From Luteitalea pratensis (GTDB taxonomy: Bacteria > Acidobacteriota > Vicinamibacteria > Vicinamibacterales > Vicinamibacteraceae): 64,000 nt of DNA. The stretch lies in contig NZ_CP015136.1 of NCBI RefSeq assembly GCF_001618865.1, forward strand, positions 841,001 through 905,000. Reading direction: 5' to 3'. Numbering within the stretch: the stretch's first letter is position 1; each line of letters begins with the position of its first letter. The notes below the pieces were generated by a model, which worked only from the letters and a program-made list of their open reading frames with translations, did not search any database and was not told where the DNA came from. Shown one piece after another: positions 1-7,975 of the stretch. Both the position numbers and the translations under genes were made by a program.

Positions 1-1069
1 GCCCATAGCCGTTCTGGGGCACGACCTTGATGGCGCTGGCAGATCGCAGGGCCGTCCAGTTGGCGGGCACATCTGCCTGGAACACGCCGCCTCCGTTGAT
101 GGTCTGGTACTGCGCCGATGGCGGCGGGACGGGCTGGCCGGGCGTGCCGACGGTGGCCGGGCCGCCGCCGCCTTCGCCCGCCGAAGCGCGTGCGAGATCG
201 GCCATCGACTTGGCAGGTGGCTGCGACGCAAACGCCGATTTCACCGCCGTGAAGCCGCGGTCGTCGGCCGGGTTCGAGACGGTCAGCGACGCGGCCTCCC
301 GTTCGATGTATTGCGTCCGGTTGCCAGGATCCGGGTGGCTGCTCAGCCACTGGGGTCCGCCTCCTCCGCTGCTGCGAGACTCGCGCTCGATGGTCTCGAA
401 CATGCGGGCGAGCGCGCGCGGGTCGTAGCCGGCACGGGCCAGGATCTGCACGCCGAGCAGGTCGGCCTGCTTCTCGAAGTCGCGACTGTACTTGAGGAGC
501 AGCGTGCCGAGGCCGAACTGGCTGCCCTGTGCAATCGCCGATCCCGCCGCGCCACCGACGACGGCGCCGCCCAGGGCACCGGCGACCTGGCCGAGCTGGA
601 GCCACGGATTCTGCGCCTTCGAGACGTTTGCCGTGCCGTGCCGCAGCAACACGTGCGACAGCTCGTGGGCCATCACGCCGGCGACCTCGCCCTCGGAGGC
701 CGCGGCGTCGAACATCCCGCGATGGACGAACATCGGCCCGCCCGGAAGGGCGAACGCGTTGATTTCCTTCAGGTTGACGGGAGTGAACGAGTACTCGTAG
801 ACAGGCTGGTTGAGGTCGGACGGCGCCGCGGCAACGAGACGGTCACCGAGGGTGCGCAGGTAGCCCGCGATGCGCTCGTCAGCGATGATCGGGTACTGGC
901 GCTTTACCTCCGCGGCCGCCTCTTTTCCCAACTCCACGTCCTGCGCGGGCGTGTAGCGGTTCTTGGGCAGCTTGATGGCCGTCTGCGCCCAAAGCATGGG
1001 CGCTGACAGCGCCACTGCCAGCAGCAACGAGACGGCGCGCGCGGCCCCGGTTGCGGTCGTCCTATCCAT
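1..1069 (-). CDS. M48-family zinc metalloprotease, C-terminus beyond window
   Basis: Secreted or membrane-associated metallopeptidase, likely for envelope protein quality control. Reading leftward from ATG at 1069, residues 12-29 form a signal peptide ending at AQT. The zinc motif HELSH is at about residues 135-139 inside VMAHELSHVLLRHG, followed by a Gly/Ala-rich hydrophobic stretch and then RDFEKQADLLG, which supplies the third zinc ligand Glu of the M48 family. After about residue 290 comes a low-complexity Gly/Pro linker and the start of a further domain, cut off by position 1. The ATG overlaps the stop of the upstream small gene by 8 bases, so the two are probably translated together at the tail of the arginine gene run. 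Family is sure; substrate is unknown. Confidence 0.88.
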   Translation of the reverse strand, partial: MDRTTATGAARAVSLLLAVALSAPMLWAQTAIKLPKNRYTPAQDVELGKEAAAEVKRQYPIIADERIAGYLRTLGDRLVAAAPSDLNQPVYEYSFTPVNLKEINAFALPGGPMFVHRGMFDAAASEGEVAGVMAHELSHVLLRHGTANVSKAQNPWLQLGQVAGALGGAVVGGAAGSAIAQGSQFGLGTLLLKYSRDFEKQADLLGVQILARAGYDPRALARMFETIERESRSSGGGGPQWLSSHPDPGNRTQYIEREAASLTVSNPADDRGFTAVKSAFASQPPAKSMADLARASAGEGGGGPATVGTPGQPVPPPSAQYQTINGGGVFQADVPANWTALRSASAIKVVPQNGYG

Positions 1070-1286
1070 CACGCTCGACCCGTGTGACCTGGTTCAGCAG
1101 GATGTGCAACTTGACGCGGTCGCCCGGATGCAGCCCGGCATCGACGTCCTCGCCGCCCACCCGTGCCATCTGTGGGATCAAGTCCTCGTCATCGGTCTTG
1201 ACGTAGTGCACGTCGTAGAAGACCTGCCCATGGATGCTGACGGGCTGCAGTTTGGTGATCACGCCGACCTGGATGCCTCGCAGCAT
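1062..1286 (-). CDS. Small hypothetical protein (74 aa) between argF and the M48 protease
   Basis: A 74-residue soluble protein starting MLRGIQVGVITK. The ATG at 1286 has AGGAG just upstream, closer than usual. An upstream start at 1337 would run into argF, so the shorter form is preferred. The sequence is mostly short beta-like segments and acidic loops with no Cys motif or membrane segment; a small OB- or SH3-like barrel is possible but unproven. It starts 4 bases after the argF stop and overlaps the M48 start by 8 bases, so it is probably cotranscribed with both. Function not recognised. Confidence 0.6.
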   Translation of the reverse strand: MLRGIQVGVITKLQPVSIHGQVFYDVHYVKTDDEDLIPQMARVGGEDVDAGLHPGDRVKLHILLNQVTRVERDG

Positions 1287-1290
1287 GCTC

Positions 1291-2277
1291 CTATTGTGAC
1301 CTGCCCATGAGGAGCATGAGCAAGGCCTTTTGTGCATGCAGGCGGTTCTCCGCCTGGTCGTAGATGATCGACGCCGGACCGTCCATGACCTCGTCGGTCG
1401 CCTCTTCGCCGCGGTGGGCCGGCAGGCAGTGCATGAACACGGCGTCGCCGGCCGCGTGCATCAGGGCCTCGTTCACCTGGAACGGTGCGAATACCTTGCG
1501 GCGCTGCTGCGCCTCGGCCTCCTGGCCCATCGACGTCCAGGCATCGGTGTAGACCGCCGAGACACCATTGACCGCCGCCCGCGCGTCGCGCGACACCTCG
1601 AGGGTCGCGCCGTGGCGGGCCAGGTCACGCAGCTGGCTCTCCATCTCCGGCACGAACTCGTAGCCGGCCGGCGTCGCCAGCCGCACGTGCATGCCGAGCA
1701 TCAGCGCGCCCTGGGTGAGCGACGTGGCAACGTTGTTGCCGTCGCCGACAAACGCCACCGTGTGACCCTTCAGGTCGCCGAACTGTTCGTGCAGGGTCAG
1801 CAGGTCGGCCAGCGCCTGGCATGGGTGCTCCTCGTCGGTGAGCGCGTTGACCACATGCAGCCGCGGCGCCGCTGTCGCGAACTCCACCAGCCGATCCTGC
1901 GCGAACGTGCGGATCACCACGCCCGATACCCAGCGTTCGAGGTTGCGGGCGACGTCGGCAATCGGTTCGCGTTCGCCCATGGCCACGTCCTGCGGTGGCG
2001 CGATCACGTCGCCGCCCAGCTCACGCACGGCAATCTCGAAGGTGCAGCGTGTCCGCAGCGACGGCTTCTCGAACAACAGGGCCACGTGCTGCCCCTTCAA
2101 CGCCGTCGCCCCGTAGGACCGCACCCCGCGCGCGCGCTCCTTCTTCAGGACCAGCGCGGCCTGCAGCAGACTGGCGAGTTCGCCCGGCGAGAGGTCACAC
2201 AGTGAGACGAAGTGTTGCGTGCGGAGTGACCGCGACGCGGCCGGCTTCGGAGTCGTGCGCGTGACGCGTGTAGGCAT
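1291..2277 (-). CDS. argF: Ornithine carbamoyltransferase-type protein
   Basis: Transfers the carbamoyl group of carbamoyl phosphate to ornithine to give citrulline. The 328-residue length is normal. Carbamoyl-phosphate loop SLRTRCTFE lies near residue 73, HPCQALADLLT near 150, and the ornithine-side HCLPAHRGEE near 270. The tail DQAENRLHAQKALLM is the usual carbamoyltransferase C-terminus. ATG at 2277 (MPTRVTR) was chosen because the reading frame upstream is only heptamer repeat. It follows argJ in the leftward arginine run, separated by the 148-bp repeat gap. An N-acylornithine-specific variant cannot be excluded by motif alone, but argJ in the same operon makes free ornithine, which fits plain ArgF. 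Confidence 0.93.
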   Translation of the reverse strand: MPTRVTRTTPKPAASRSLRTQHFVSLCDLSPGELASLLQAALVLKKERARGVRSYGATALKGQHVALLFEKPSLRTRCTFEIAVRELGGDVIAPPQDVAMGEREPIADVARNLERWVSGVVIRTFAQDRLVEFATAAPRLHVVNALTDEEHPCQALADLLTLHEQFGDLKGHTVAFVGDGNNVATSLTQGALMLGMHVRLATPAGYEFVPEMESQLRDLARHGATLEVSRDARAAVNGVSAVYTDAWTSMGQEAEAQQRRKVFAPFQVNEALMHAAGDAVFMHCLPAHRGEEATDEVMDGPASIIYDQAENRLHAQKALLMLLMGRSQ

Positions 2278-2428
2278 GGCGAGGATGGAGGAAGGAGGAC
2301 GGAGGATGGAGGAAGGAGGAAGGAGGAAGGAGCTCAGGAACTCAGACAACTAGCGATAGGCCCTAAGCCCCAAGCGCCAAGGCCTGAGACCTGAGGCCTG
2401 AGACCTGAGACCTGAGACCTGAGACCTA
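2278..2428. repeat. Two adjacent heptamer tandem arrays
   Basis: From 2278 to about 2332 the purine-rich unit GGAGGAN repeats about seven times, with only the last base varying. From about 2354 to 2428 a second array drifts from CCCTAAG/CCCCAAG into CCTGAGA, again on a strict 7-bp period. The array runs up to the argJ stop codon. The purine tract could look like ribosome binding sites but lies too far from the argF ATG to be one. Confidence 0.9.
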
Positions 2429-3634
2429 AGTACGGTATTCCGCGTTGATCTGCACGTATTCCTCGCTCAGGTCGCAGGTCCACATCGTGGCTTCGTGGGT
2501 GCCGCCAGTGCCGAGGTCGACGCCGACGGTGATGTCCTTGCGCTGCAGATACGCGGCGGCTTGCGGCGCGCGCTCGTCGAAGGGGCGACCGCCCTCGAAC
2601 AGGACGACATCACCGATGCGCACCGCGGCCGCCTGGAGGTCGAACCCGACGCCGGCGCGGCCGGCGACAGCGACCAGCCGGCCCCAGTTCGGGTCGCCGC
2701 CGTGGATCGCGGTCTTCACGAGCAGCGAGTTGGCGATGGCCCGTGCCGCCTGCTTGGCTTCGTCGTAGCTGCGGGCGCCGGTCACCTGCACGGTCACGAG
2801 CTTGGTGGCACCCTCGCCGCCGCGCACGATCTCGGTCGACAGGAACTTGCACACCTCGTACAGCGCGTCCGAGAACAGCGGCAGGTCAGCTTCGCCGATC
2901 GTCACGCCACTCGCGCCGTTGGCCAGCAGAGCCACGCAGTCGTTGGTGGAGCACTCGCCATCGACGGTGATGGCATTGAACGTGTGTTCGGTGACCTCCG
3001 ACAACACCCGCTGCAACAACACCGGCGAAACCGCCGCATCACACGTCAGCACGCCGAGCATCGTCGCCATCCGCGGCTCGATCATCCCCGAGCCCTTGCA
3101 GATGCCGCCGATCCGGAAGGTGCCGCGTGTCGTTGTCACTTCCACCGCGCGTTCCTTGGGGAACGGGTCGGTGGTCATGATCGCCTGTGCACACCGCATG
3201 TGCCCGTCCACCGACAGCACGTCGGTGGCGGCGATGATCCCGTGCGTCACGGTGCGAGGATCCAGTTGCACGCCGATGACGCCGGTCGACATGACGATCA
3301 CCTCTTCGAGATCGCAATCGATGGCGCGGGCGGTCTCGGCCGCCATCAGGTGCGCCACCTGACGGCCCTGATCGCCGGTGCAGGCGTTGGCGCAGCCCGA
3401 GTTCACGACCACGGCGCGAGCGTGCCCCCGTGTCGCGTGCAGGTGATCGCGCGAAACGATGACGGGCGGCGCGACGGCGAGGTTCGTGGTGAACACGGCT
3501 GCCGCCGTCGCTGGCAGGTCCGAGACCAGCAGCGCGAGGTCCAGCTTCTCGGGATTGGCCTTGATGCCGCAGTGCACGCCGGCGGCCCGGAAGCCGGCCG
3601 GCGCGGTGATACCACCTTCAATGTGCGTGATCAT
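2426..3634 (-). CDS. argJ: Bifunctional ornithine acetyltransferase / N-acetylglutamate synthase
   Basis: Recycles the acetyl group from N-acetylornithine to glutamate, and can also acetylate glutamate from acetyl-CoA. The 402-residue protein starts MITHIEGGITAP and has the ArgJ autocleavage region KGSGMIEPRMATMLG, where the Thr of MATML is the known family nucleophile after self-cleavage. HGGDPNWGR and the ending NAEYRT are also family signatures. The ATG overlaps the stop of the upstream acetyltransferase as ATGA, indicating translational coupling. The stop lies within the heptamer array that separates it from argF. Confidence 0.95.
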   Translation of the reverse strand: MITHIEGGITAPAGFRAAGVHCGIKANPEKLDLALLVSDLPATAAAVFTTNLAVAPPVIVSRDHLHATRGHARAVVVNSGCANACTGDQGRQVAHLMAAETARAIDCDLEEVIVMSTGVIGVQLDPRTVTHGIIAATDVLSVDGHMRCAQAIMTTDPFPKERAVEVTTTRGTFRIGGICKGSGMIEPRMATMLGVLTCDAAVSPVLLQRVLSEVTEHTFNAITVDGECSTNDCVALLANGASGVTIGEADLPLFSDALYEVCKFLSTEIVRGGEGATKLVTVQVTGARSYDEAKQAARAIANSLLVKTAIHGGDPNWGRLVAVAGRAGVGFDLQAAAVRIGDVVLFEGGRPFDERAPQAAAYLQRKDITVGVDLGTGGTHEATMWTCDLSEEYVQINAEYRT

Positions 3635-4236
3635 CGATGCAGGACGAGGACGGACGACTCGGCGCTGCGCGGTTGCGCGGCGCGCCGGCTGTGGCGCACG
3701 GCCGTCATGCTGCCGATCTGCGTACCCCGGAGTGGCAGCGCCACCGCGTGCTGTCCGCACGTGCGGAACTTGGGGCACCCGACGCAGTCGGTCGCAATCT
3801 TCTCCGGCAGCCAGGTGTGCGGGACGATGGTGAAGCCGAGGCGGACGAAGTGCGTCGCCTCGTGCGTGAACGCGCACAGGGTGCCGAACTGCTCGCGGCG
3901 CGCGGTGGCACCGAGCGACTCGATCAGCGCCGGACCGAGGCGCTTGCCGCGATGCGCCGGACCGATCACGAGCGAGCGGACCTCGGCGACCGTGCCGCTG
4001 AGCGGCGCCAGTTCGGCGCACCCGACCAGCGTATCGCCGGACATGATCACGAGGAAGCGCTCGGCGTGGCGGCGCAGATCCTCGAGCGTGCGCGGGAGCA
4101 GATGGCCTTCGTCGAGGCTGGCCATGATCAACGCATGCATCGCCTCTGCCTGCTCCGGCCGGCCGCGCTGGATCGTGTAGCCCTCCGGCAGTTGCCGGGC
4201 CTGGGGGACGTCGACCGGCGCGAGGATGGGCGACAT
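3631..4236 (-). CDS. GNAT acetyltransferase, probable N-acetylglutamate synthase (argA-type)
   Basis: A 201-residue GNAT-fold acetyltransferase beginning MSPILAPVDV. The acetyl-CoA loop is visible in RSLVIGPAHRGKRLG, and the C-terminal part carries CVGCPKFRTCGQ, a Cys-rich motif typical of short ArgA-type GNAT proteins, including those fused to ArgH in other bacteria. The likely reaction is acetyl-CoA plus glutamate to N-acetylglutamate, the first step of the pathway. It lies 2 bases after the argD stop and overlaps the argJ ATG by 4 bases. After the motif there is an extra basic tail of about 40 residues. ArgJ could also make N-acetylglutamate, so this enzyme may be an anaplerotic primer. 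Confidence 0.8.
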   Translation of the reverse strand: MSPILAPVDVPQARQLPEGYTIQRGRPEQAEAMHALIMASLDEGHLLPRTLEDLRRHAERFLVIMSGDTLVGCAELAPLSGTVAEVRSLVIGPAHRGKRLGPALIESLGATARREQFGTLCAFTHEATHFVRLGFTIVPHTWLPEKIATDCVGCPKFRTCGQHAVALPLRGTQIGSMTAVRHSRRAAQPRSAESSVLVLHR

Positions 4237-4238
4237 CG

Positions 4239-5450
4239 TCAGGCTCCTTGCACTGCCGTCAACGCGGCATCGAGACGCGACAACGCTTCGGTGATTTCGG
4301 CTTCGCTGATCACGTACGGCGGCAGCAGGCGCACCACGCGCTCTGCCGTGCGATTGACGATCAGGCCGCGCTCGAGGGCCGCGGGCACGACGGCCGCGGC
4401 GTCGCGGTCGAGGACGAGGCCCTGCATCAGGCCGGCGCCACGCACCTCCACTACCATCGGGTGCTTGCGGGCGAGTGCCTGCAGTCGGTCGGCGAAGATC
4501 GGACCGATGCGGCGGACGTGATCGAGCAACCCGTGCTCGAGCGTGTCCAGGACGGCCAGGGCGGCCCGGCAAGCGAGCGGGTTGCCGCCGTACGTGGTGC
4601 CGTGGTCGCCGGCGCTGATCGAGGCCGCCACGCGCGACGACACCAGCACGGCGCCAATCGGCACGCCTGCCCCCAGCGCCTTGCCGACCGAAATCAGGTC
4701 GGGGCGAAGTCCCAGCGCCTCGAAGTGGAACATCTGCCCGGTGCGACCGAGCCCCGACTGCACTTCATCGGCGATGTACAGCGCGCCGCTGGCGGCGCAC
4801 GCCTTGTTGATGGCGGCCACGATCTGGGGCGGCAACGGGCGCACGCCGCCTTCGCCCTGGATCGGCTCGGCGATGATCGCGGCCGTCTGCTCGCTCACGG
4901 CGGCCAGCAGGTCGTCCGGATCCTCGTTGGAGACAAAGCGCACCTCGGGCACGAGTGGTTCGAAGGGCGTCCGGTAATGCTCGTCCCAGGTCGTCGACAG
5001 CGCGCCCATCGTGCGGCCGGAAAAGCCGCGTTCGAATGCGATGAACTGGGCGCGGGGTGTGCCCGCGGTGTACCAGAACCGCCGGCTGAACTTGAGGCAT
5101 CCCTCGACGGCTTCCGCGCCGCTGTTGCAGAAGAACGCGCGCTCGAGGCCGGACGCCTTCGTGAGGCGCGCGGCGAGCTCACCCTGGAACGGATGGAAGA
5201 ACAGGTTGGAGGTGTGCACCAGTTCGCCGACCTGCTCGCGCACGGCGGCCACCAGTGCCGGATGCGCATGCCCGAGGACGTTGACCCCAATACCAGACAG
5301 CATGTCGAGGTAGCGCGTGCCATCGTCGGCGACGAGCCAGACGCCTTCACCGCGCACGAACACCACCGGCTGGCGCTTGTACGTCTGCAGCACGTGTGCG
5401 GCCTCGACGGCCTGGACGGTGGTGGGGGGGGTGTCAGTCGCGGTCGACAT
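4239..5450 (-). CDS. argD: Acetylornithine aminotransferase
   Basis: PLP-dependent class III aminotransferase converting N-acetylglutamate semialdehyde to N-acetylornithine. At 403 residues it is of normal length. NSGAEAVEGCLK forms the phosphate-binding part, DEVQSGLGRTG holds the Asp that contacts the pyridine nitrogen, and SVGKALGAG contains the Schiff-base lysine. Two ATG codons sit at 5453 and 5450 and another at 5465; GGAG at about 5460-5457 best fits the 5450/5453 pair, so MSTATDT is taken as the start. It stands between argB and the GNAT gene in the leftward run. Confidence 0.94.
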   Translation of the reverse strand: MSTATDTPPTTVQAVEAAHVLQTYKRQPVVFVRGEGVWLVADDGTRYLDMLSGIGVNVLGHAHPALVAAVREQVGELVHTSNLFFHPFQGELAARLTKASGLERAFFCNSGAEAVEGCLKFSRRFWYTAGTPRAQFIAFERGFSGRTMGALSTTWDEHYRTPFEPLVPEVRFVSNEDPDDLLAAVSEQTAAIIAEPIQGEGGVRPLPPQIVAAINKACAASGALYIADEVQSGLGRTGQMFHFEALGLRPDLISVGKALGAGVPIGAVLVSSRVAASISAGDHGTTYGGNPLACRAALAVLDTLEHGLLDHVRRIGPIFADRLQALARKHPMVVEVRGAGLMQGLVLDRDAAAVVPAALERGLIVNRTAERVVRLLPPYVISEAEITEALSRLDAALTAVQGA

Positions 5451-5454
5451 CATG

Positions 5455-5573
5455 GGCTCCATCAATTTCAGAAGTTCAAGATTTCATAATTTCAGGATTG
5501 CGTTCCCCATCGCGCGTCGGGTGTGCCGACCCGGTTGGTGCAATTCTGAAATTCTGCAATTCTGCGATTTCCT
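5455..5573. repeat. AT-rich octamer tandem arrays between argB and argD
   Basis: Two degenerate arrays with 8-bp period: AATTTCAG-like units at about 5462-5497 and AATTCTGC/AAATTCTG units at about 5538-5572. They are markedly AT-rich within a GC-rich chromosome and are partly inverse complements of each other (TTTCAG against CTGAAA), so the transcript could fold across the gap. The only other AT-rich octamer gap of this type in the window lies after fabI at about 12.2 kb. Confidence 0.8.
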
Positions 5574-6356
5574 CTAAGCGATCCTCGTGCCCTTGCGCTC
5601 CAGGATCGCCTCGGCCGACCGGCCGTCCACGATCGACACCGTTGCGACGCCGCGTGTCCGGGCGGCCATGGCAGCGCGGAGCTTGGCGATCATCCCCGCC
5701 GACGCAGTGCCATCCTGCATCATGACCTGGGCCTCATCCTGCGTGAGGGCCGGGATCGTTCCGCCGGCGCTGTCGAGCACGCCTGCAGTGCCGCCGACGA
5801 GGACGAGTTCACGGGCGCCGATGCCCGCCGCGACGTGGGCTGCAAGCGTATCGGCATTGACGTTCAGCACGTCCGCGTCCGGCGACACGCCGAGACTGGC
5901 AATCACCGGGACGTAGCCGCCTGCCAGCAGGTGGGCCACGAGGCCCAGATCCGCGGCTGCTTCCGGCTCGCCCACCAGCCCGAGGTCCACCTGCGATCCC
6001 GCCGCGGTCACGTGTGAGGCGGCGCGGCTGGCACGGCCGAGTGCTGCATCGACCCCGGTCAGGCCCACCGCCTTGATCCCCAGCCCGATCAGGTGCGCCA
6101 CCAGGCGGGTGTTGATGGTGCCACCCAGCACTGCGACCACGGCTTCCAGCGTCGCGGCGTCCGTGATGCGCAAACCGTCGACCGCCTGCTTGGCGACCCC
6201 GCGTCGCGCGAGTTCCGCATCGATCTCGCGACCGCCGCCATGCACCACGACCAATGGGCTGGCCACGGCCAGCGCCGCCAGGGCCTTGCCCACGGCGTCG
6301 AGCCGTTCCGGCGTCTCCACGAGTTCGCCGCCGAACTTGACGACCGCCGGACCCAT
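5574..6356 (-). CDS. argB: Acetylglutamate kinase
   Basis: Phosphorylates N-acetylglutamate in the second step of arginine synthesis. The protein of about 260 residues starts MGPAVVKFGG with the N-terminal catalytic Lys. VVVHGGGREID is the glycine loop and LNVNADTLAAHVA the ATP/substrate-binding core, followed by GTASAGMIAKLRAA near the end, all standard for the amino acid kinase family. The ATG lies 2 bases after the argC stop. It lacks the long N-terminal helix of arginine-inhibited NAGKs, so hexameric feedback control is not expected (inference from family structure). Confidence 0.94.
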   Translation of the reverse strand: MGPAVVKFGGELVETPERLDAVGKALAALAVASPLVVVHGGGREIDAELARRGVAKQAVDGLRITDAATLEAVVAVLGGTINTRLVAHLIGLGIKAVGLTGVDAALGRASRAASHVTAAGSQVDLGLVGEPEAAADLGLVAHLLAGGYVPVIASLGVSPDADVLNVNADTLAAHVAAGIGARELVLVGGTAGVLDSAGGTIPALTQDEAQVMMQDGTASAGMIAKLRAAMAARTRGVATVSIVDGRSAEAILERKGTRIA

Positions 6357-6358
6357 GA

Positions 6359-7363
6359 TCACAGCAGGCCCTCGGCTTCCGGGAAGCCGCACAGCAGGTT
6401 GAACTGCTGGACGGCCTGGCCAGCGGCCCCCTTGAGCAGGTTGTCGAGCACCGCCACGACGATCACGCGACCGGTCGGCTCATCCACTTTCCAGCCGATG
6501 TCACAGAAATTCGTGTGCACCACGTGCTTGATCTCGGGCATCCGATCGTCGGTCAGGCGCACGAAGAACGCCTTCGCGTACGCCGCACGCAGCGTGTTGG
6601 CCACCTGCGCCGCCGTCACGCCTGGCACCAGCCGGGCGTAGGTCGTCGACAGGATCCCGCGGTCGAGCGGCACGAGGTGCGGGGTGAAGGTCACCGGCAA
6701 TCCTAGCGCCTGTTCCATCTCGGGGGTGTGACGGTGGCTGAACAACGCGTAGGCGGCGACGCTGCCGTGATTCTCCGAAAAGTGCGTCCGTTCACTCGCG
6801 CCCTTGCCGGCACCGGAGATCCCCGACTTGGCGTCGACAATGGCGTCTCCCTGGAGGAGCCCGGCACGAGCGAGCGGCAGCAGGGACAGCATCGCGGCGG
6901 TGGGATAGCAGCCGGGACAGGAAATCAGTCGGGCGCCAGGCACAGCCGCCGCGTCGAACTCGGGCAGGCTGTACACCGTGCCGTCGGGCAGCGGGTCCGG
7001 AGTCGCCGGGTAGAACCTCGCGCGCTGGGCCGCGTCTTTGAGGCGAAATGCCCCGGAGAGGTCGATCACGCGGTGACCGCGGGCCAGCAATTCGGCCGCA
7101 CTCGTCGCGGCGAACGCCTCGGGGGCGCTCAGGAAAACCACCTCGCACCCGGCAAGGGCGTCCGCGTGGTAGGCCGTGATTTGCCCATCCCACGTGCGTG
7201 CGAGGCCGGGCAGGGTCCGGGGCTGGTCCGAGTCACTCGACCCGAGCGCCACCTTGAGATCGGCGCCCGGATGCCGGGCCAGCAGGCGCACGAGTTCCTG
7301 CCCGCCGTACCCGGTGGCGCCGACCACTCCGACTCCGACGCGTTGTTGTTGCCCCTCAGTCAT
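6359..7363 (-). CDS. argC: N-acetyl-gamma-glutamyl-phosphate reductase
   Basis: NADPH-dependent reduction of acetylglutamyl phosphate to the semialdehyde, third step of arginine synthesis. Residues 10-18 carry the Rossmann motif VGVVGATGYGG; SCPGCYPTA near residue 145 contains the catalytic Cys; HRHTPEMEQ supplies the active-site His. Length 334 is normal. It is the first gene of the leftward arginine run and is divergent from argR, with a 118-bp control region between the start codons that contains ArgR-box-like sequences. No strong ribosome binding site precedes the ATG. Confidence 0.95.
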   Translation of the reverse strand: MTEGQQQRVGVGVVGATGYGGQELVRLLARHPGADLKVALGSSDSDQPRTLPGLARTWDGQITAYHADALAGCEVVFLSAPEAFAATSAAELLARGHRVIDLSGAFRLKDAAQRARFYPATPDPLPDGTVYSLPEFDAAAVPGARLISCPGCYPTAAMLSLLPLARAGLLQGDAIVDAKSGISGAGKGASERTHFSENHGSVAAYALFSHRHTPEMEQALGLPVTFTPHLVPLDRGILSTTYARLVPGVTAAQVANTLRAAYAKAFFVRLTDDRMPEIKHVVHTNFCDIGWKVDEPTGRVIVVAVLDNLLKGAAGQAVQQFNLLCGFPEAEGLL

Positions 7364-7481
7364 GTGAATACTTATGCAAGAGAACGCCCAGTATGCAGAA
7401 GGCCGCCGTCCTGCGCAAGTGAAATTTTCTGGCTATTCCCATGTCGATGCAGGTGCTACGATGCATACGACTGCATAATCG
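7361..7481. promoter_or_regulatory. Divergent argC/argR control region with ArgR-box-like sites
   Basis: TGAATACTTATGCA at 7365-7378 overlaps the argC start and matches the arg-box layout (TGAAT-N4-ATTCA) with one base changed in the right half. A second candidate, with TGCAT repeated at 5-bp spacing (7462-7476), ends just before the argR ATG at 7482. Further TATGCA copies lie between. The sites are placed so that ArgR could block both argC and its own gene. Assignment rests on pattern only. Confidence 0.45.
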
Positions 7482-7961
7482 ATGAAAAGGACCAGACACG
7501 GCGTCATCCTTGACGTCATCCAACGTGAGAGCATCTCCAGCCAGGAGATGTTGAGGCAGCGCCTGCACGCCGAGGGCCTCGACGTGACGCAGGCAACGCT
7601 GTCGCGCGATCTCAAGGAACTCGGCGTGGTCAAGCGCGCCGGCGACGGCGCTTACCAGCGGCCACGGCCGGGTGGCCCGTCGCCCGATGCGCTTGGCAGC
7701 CTCCGGCGGACCACCGCGGAGTTCCTGACCCGCGCCGAACGATCGGAACAGCTGGTCGTGTTGCGGACCGATTCCGGGCAGGCGGCGCTGCTCGCGATCG
7801 CCATCGACAGGGCCGACCTCGGCGAGGTGCTTGGCACGGTGGCGGGTGACGACACGATTCTGGTCATCTGCCGCGATGCCGCCGCGGCGCAGGCGCTGGT
7901 CGGGCGGCTGGACACGTGGCGATCGGGCGCACTCCTGCGCATGCCGGTCCTCGTGGGGTAA
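7482..7961 (+). CDS. argR: Arginine repressor ArgR
   Basis: Hexameric arginine-responsive transcription regulator. The N-terminal 70 residues form the winged helix domain (VTQATLSRDLKELGVVK is the recognition region). The C-terminal half holds the oligomerisation and arginine-binding domain, with VAGDDTILVIC containing the conserved GDD-type motif that contacts arginine. The 159-residue length is normal. No ribosome binding site precedes the ATG, which directly follows the inferred operator, so a very short leader is likely. It heads the rightward argR-argG-like-argH run. Confidence 0.93.
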   Translation: MKRTRHGVILDVIQRESISSQEMLRQRLHAEGLDVTQATLSRDLKELGVVKRAGDGAYQRPRPGGPSPDALGSLRRTTAEFLTRAERSEQLVVLRTDSGQAALLAIAIDRADLGEVLGTVAGDDTILVICRDAAAAQALVGRLDTWRSGALLRMPVLVG

Positions 7962-7975
7962 GGACGCAACGATAG

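Noticed and set aside
2281-2332. Purine-rich GGAGGA tract as multiple ribosome binding sites
   Set aside because: It is strand-wise and distance-wise wrong for argF and is one of a dispersed repeat family.
2278-2428. Possible CRISPR array
   Set aside because: Units are 7 bp with no spacers and no cas genes are present; periodic tandem repeats only.
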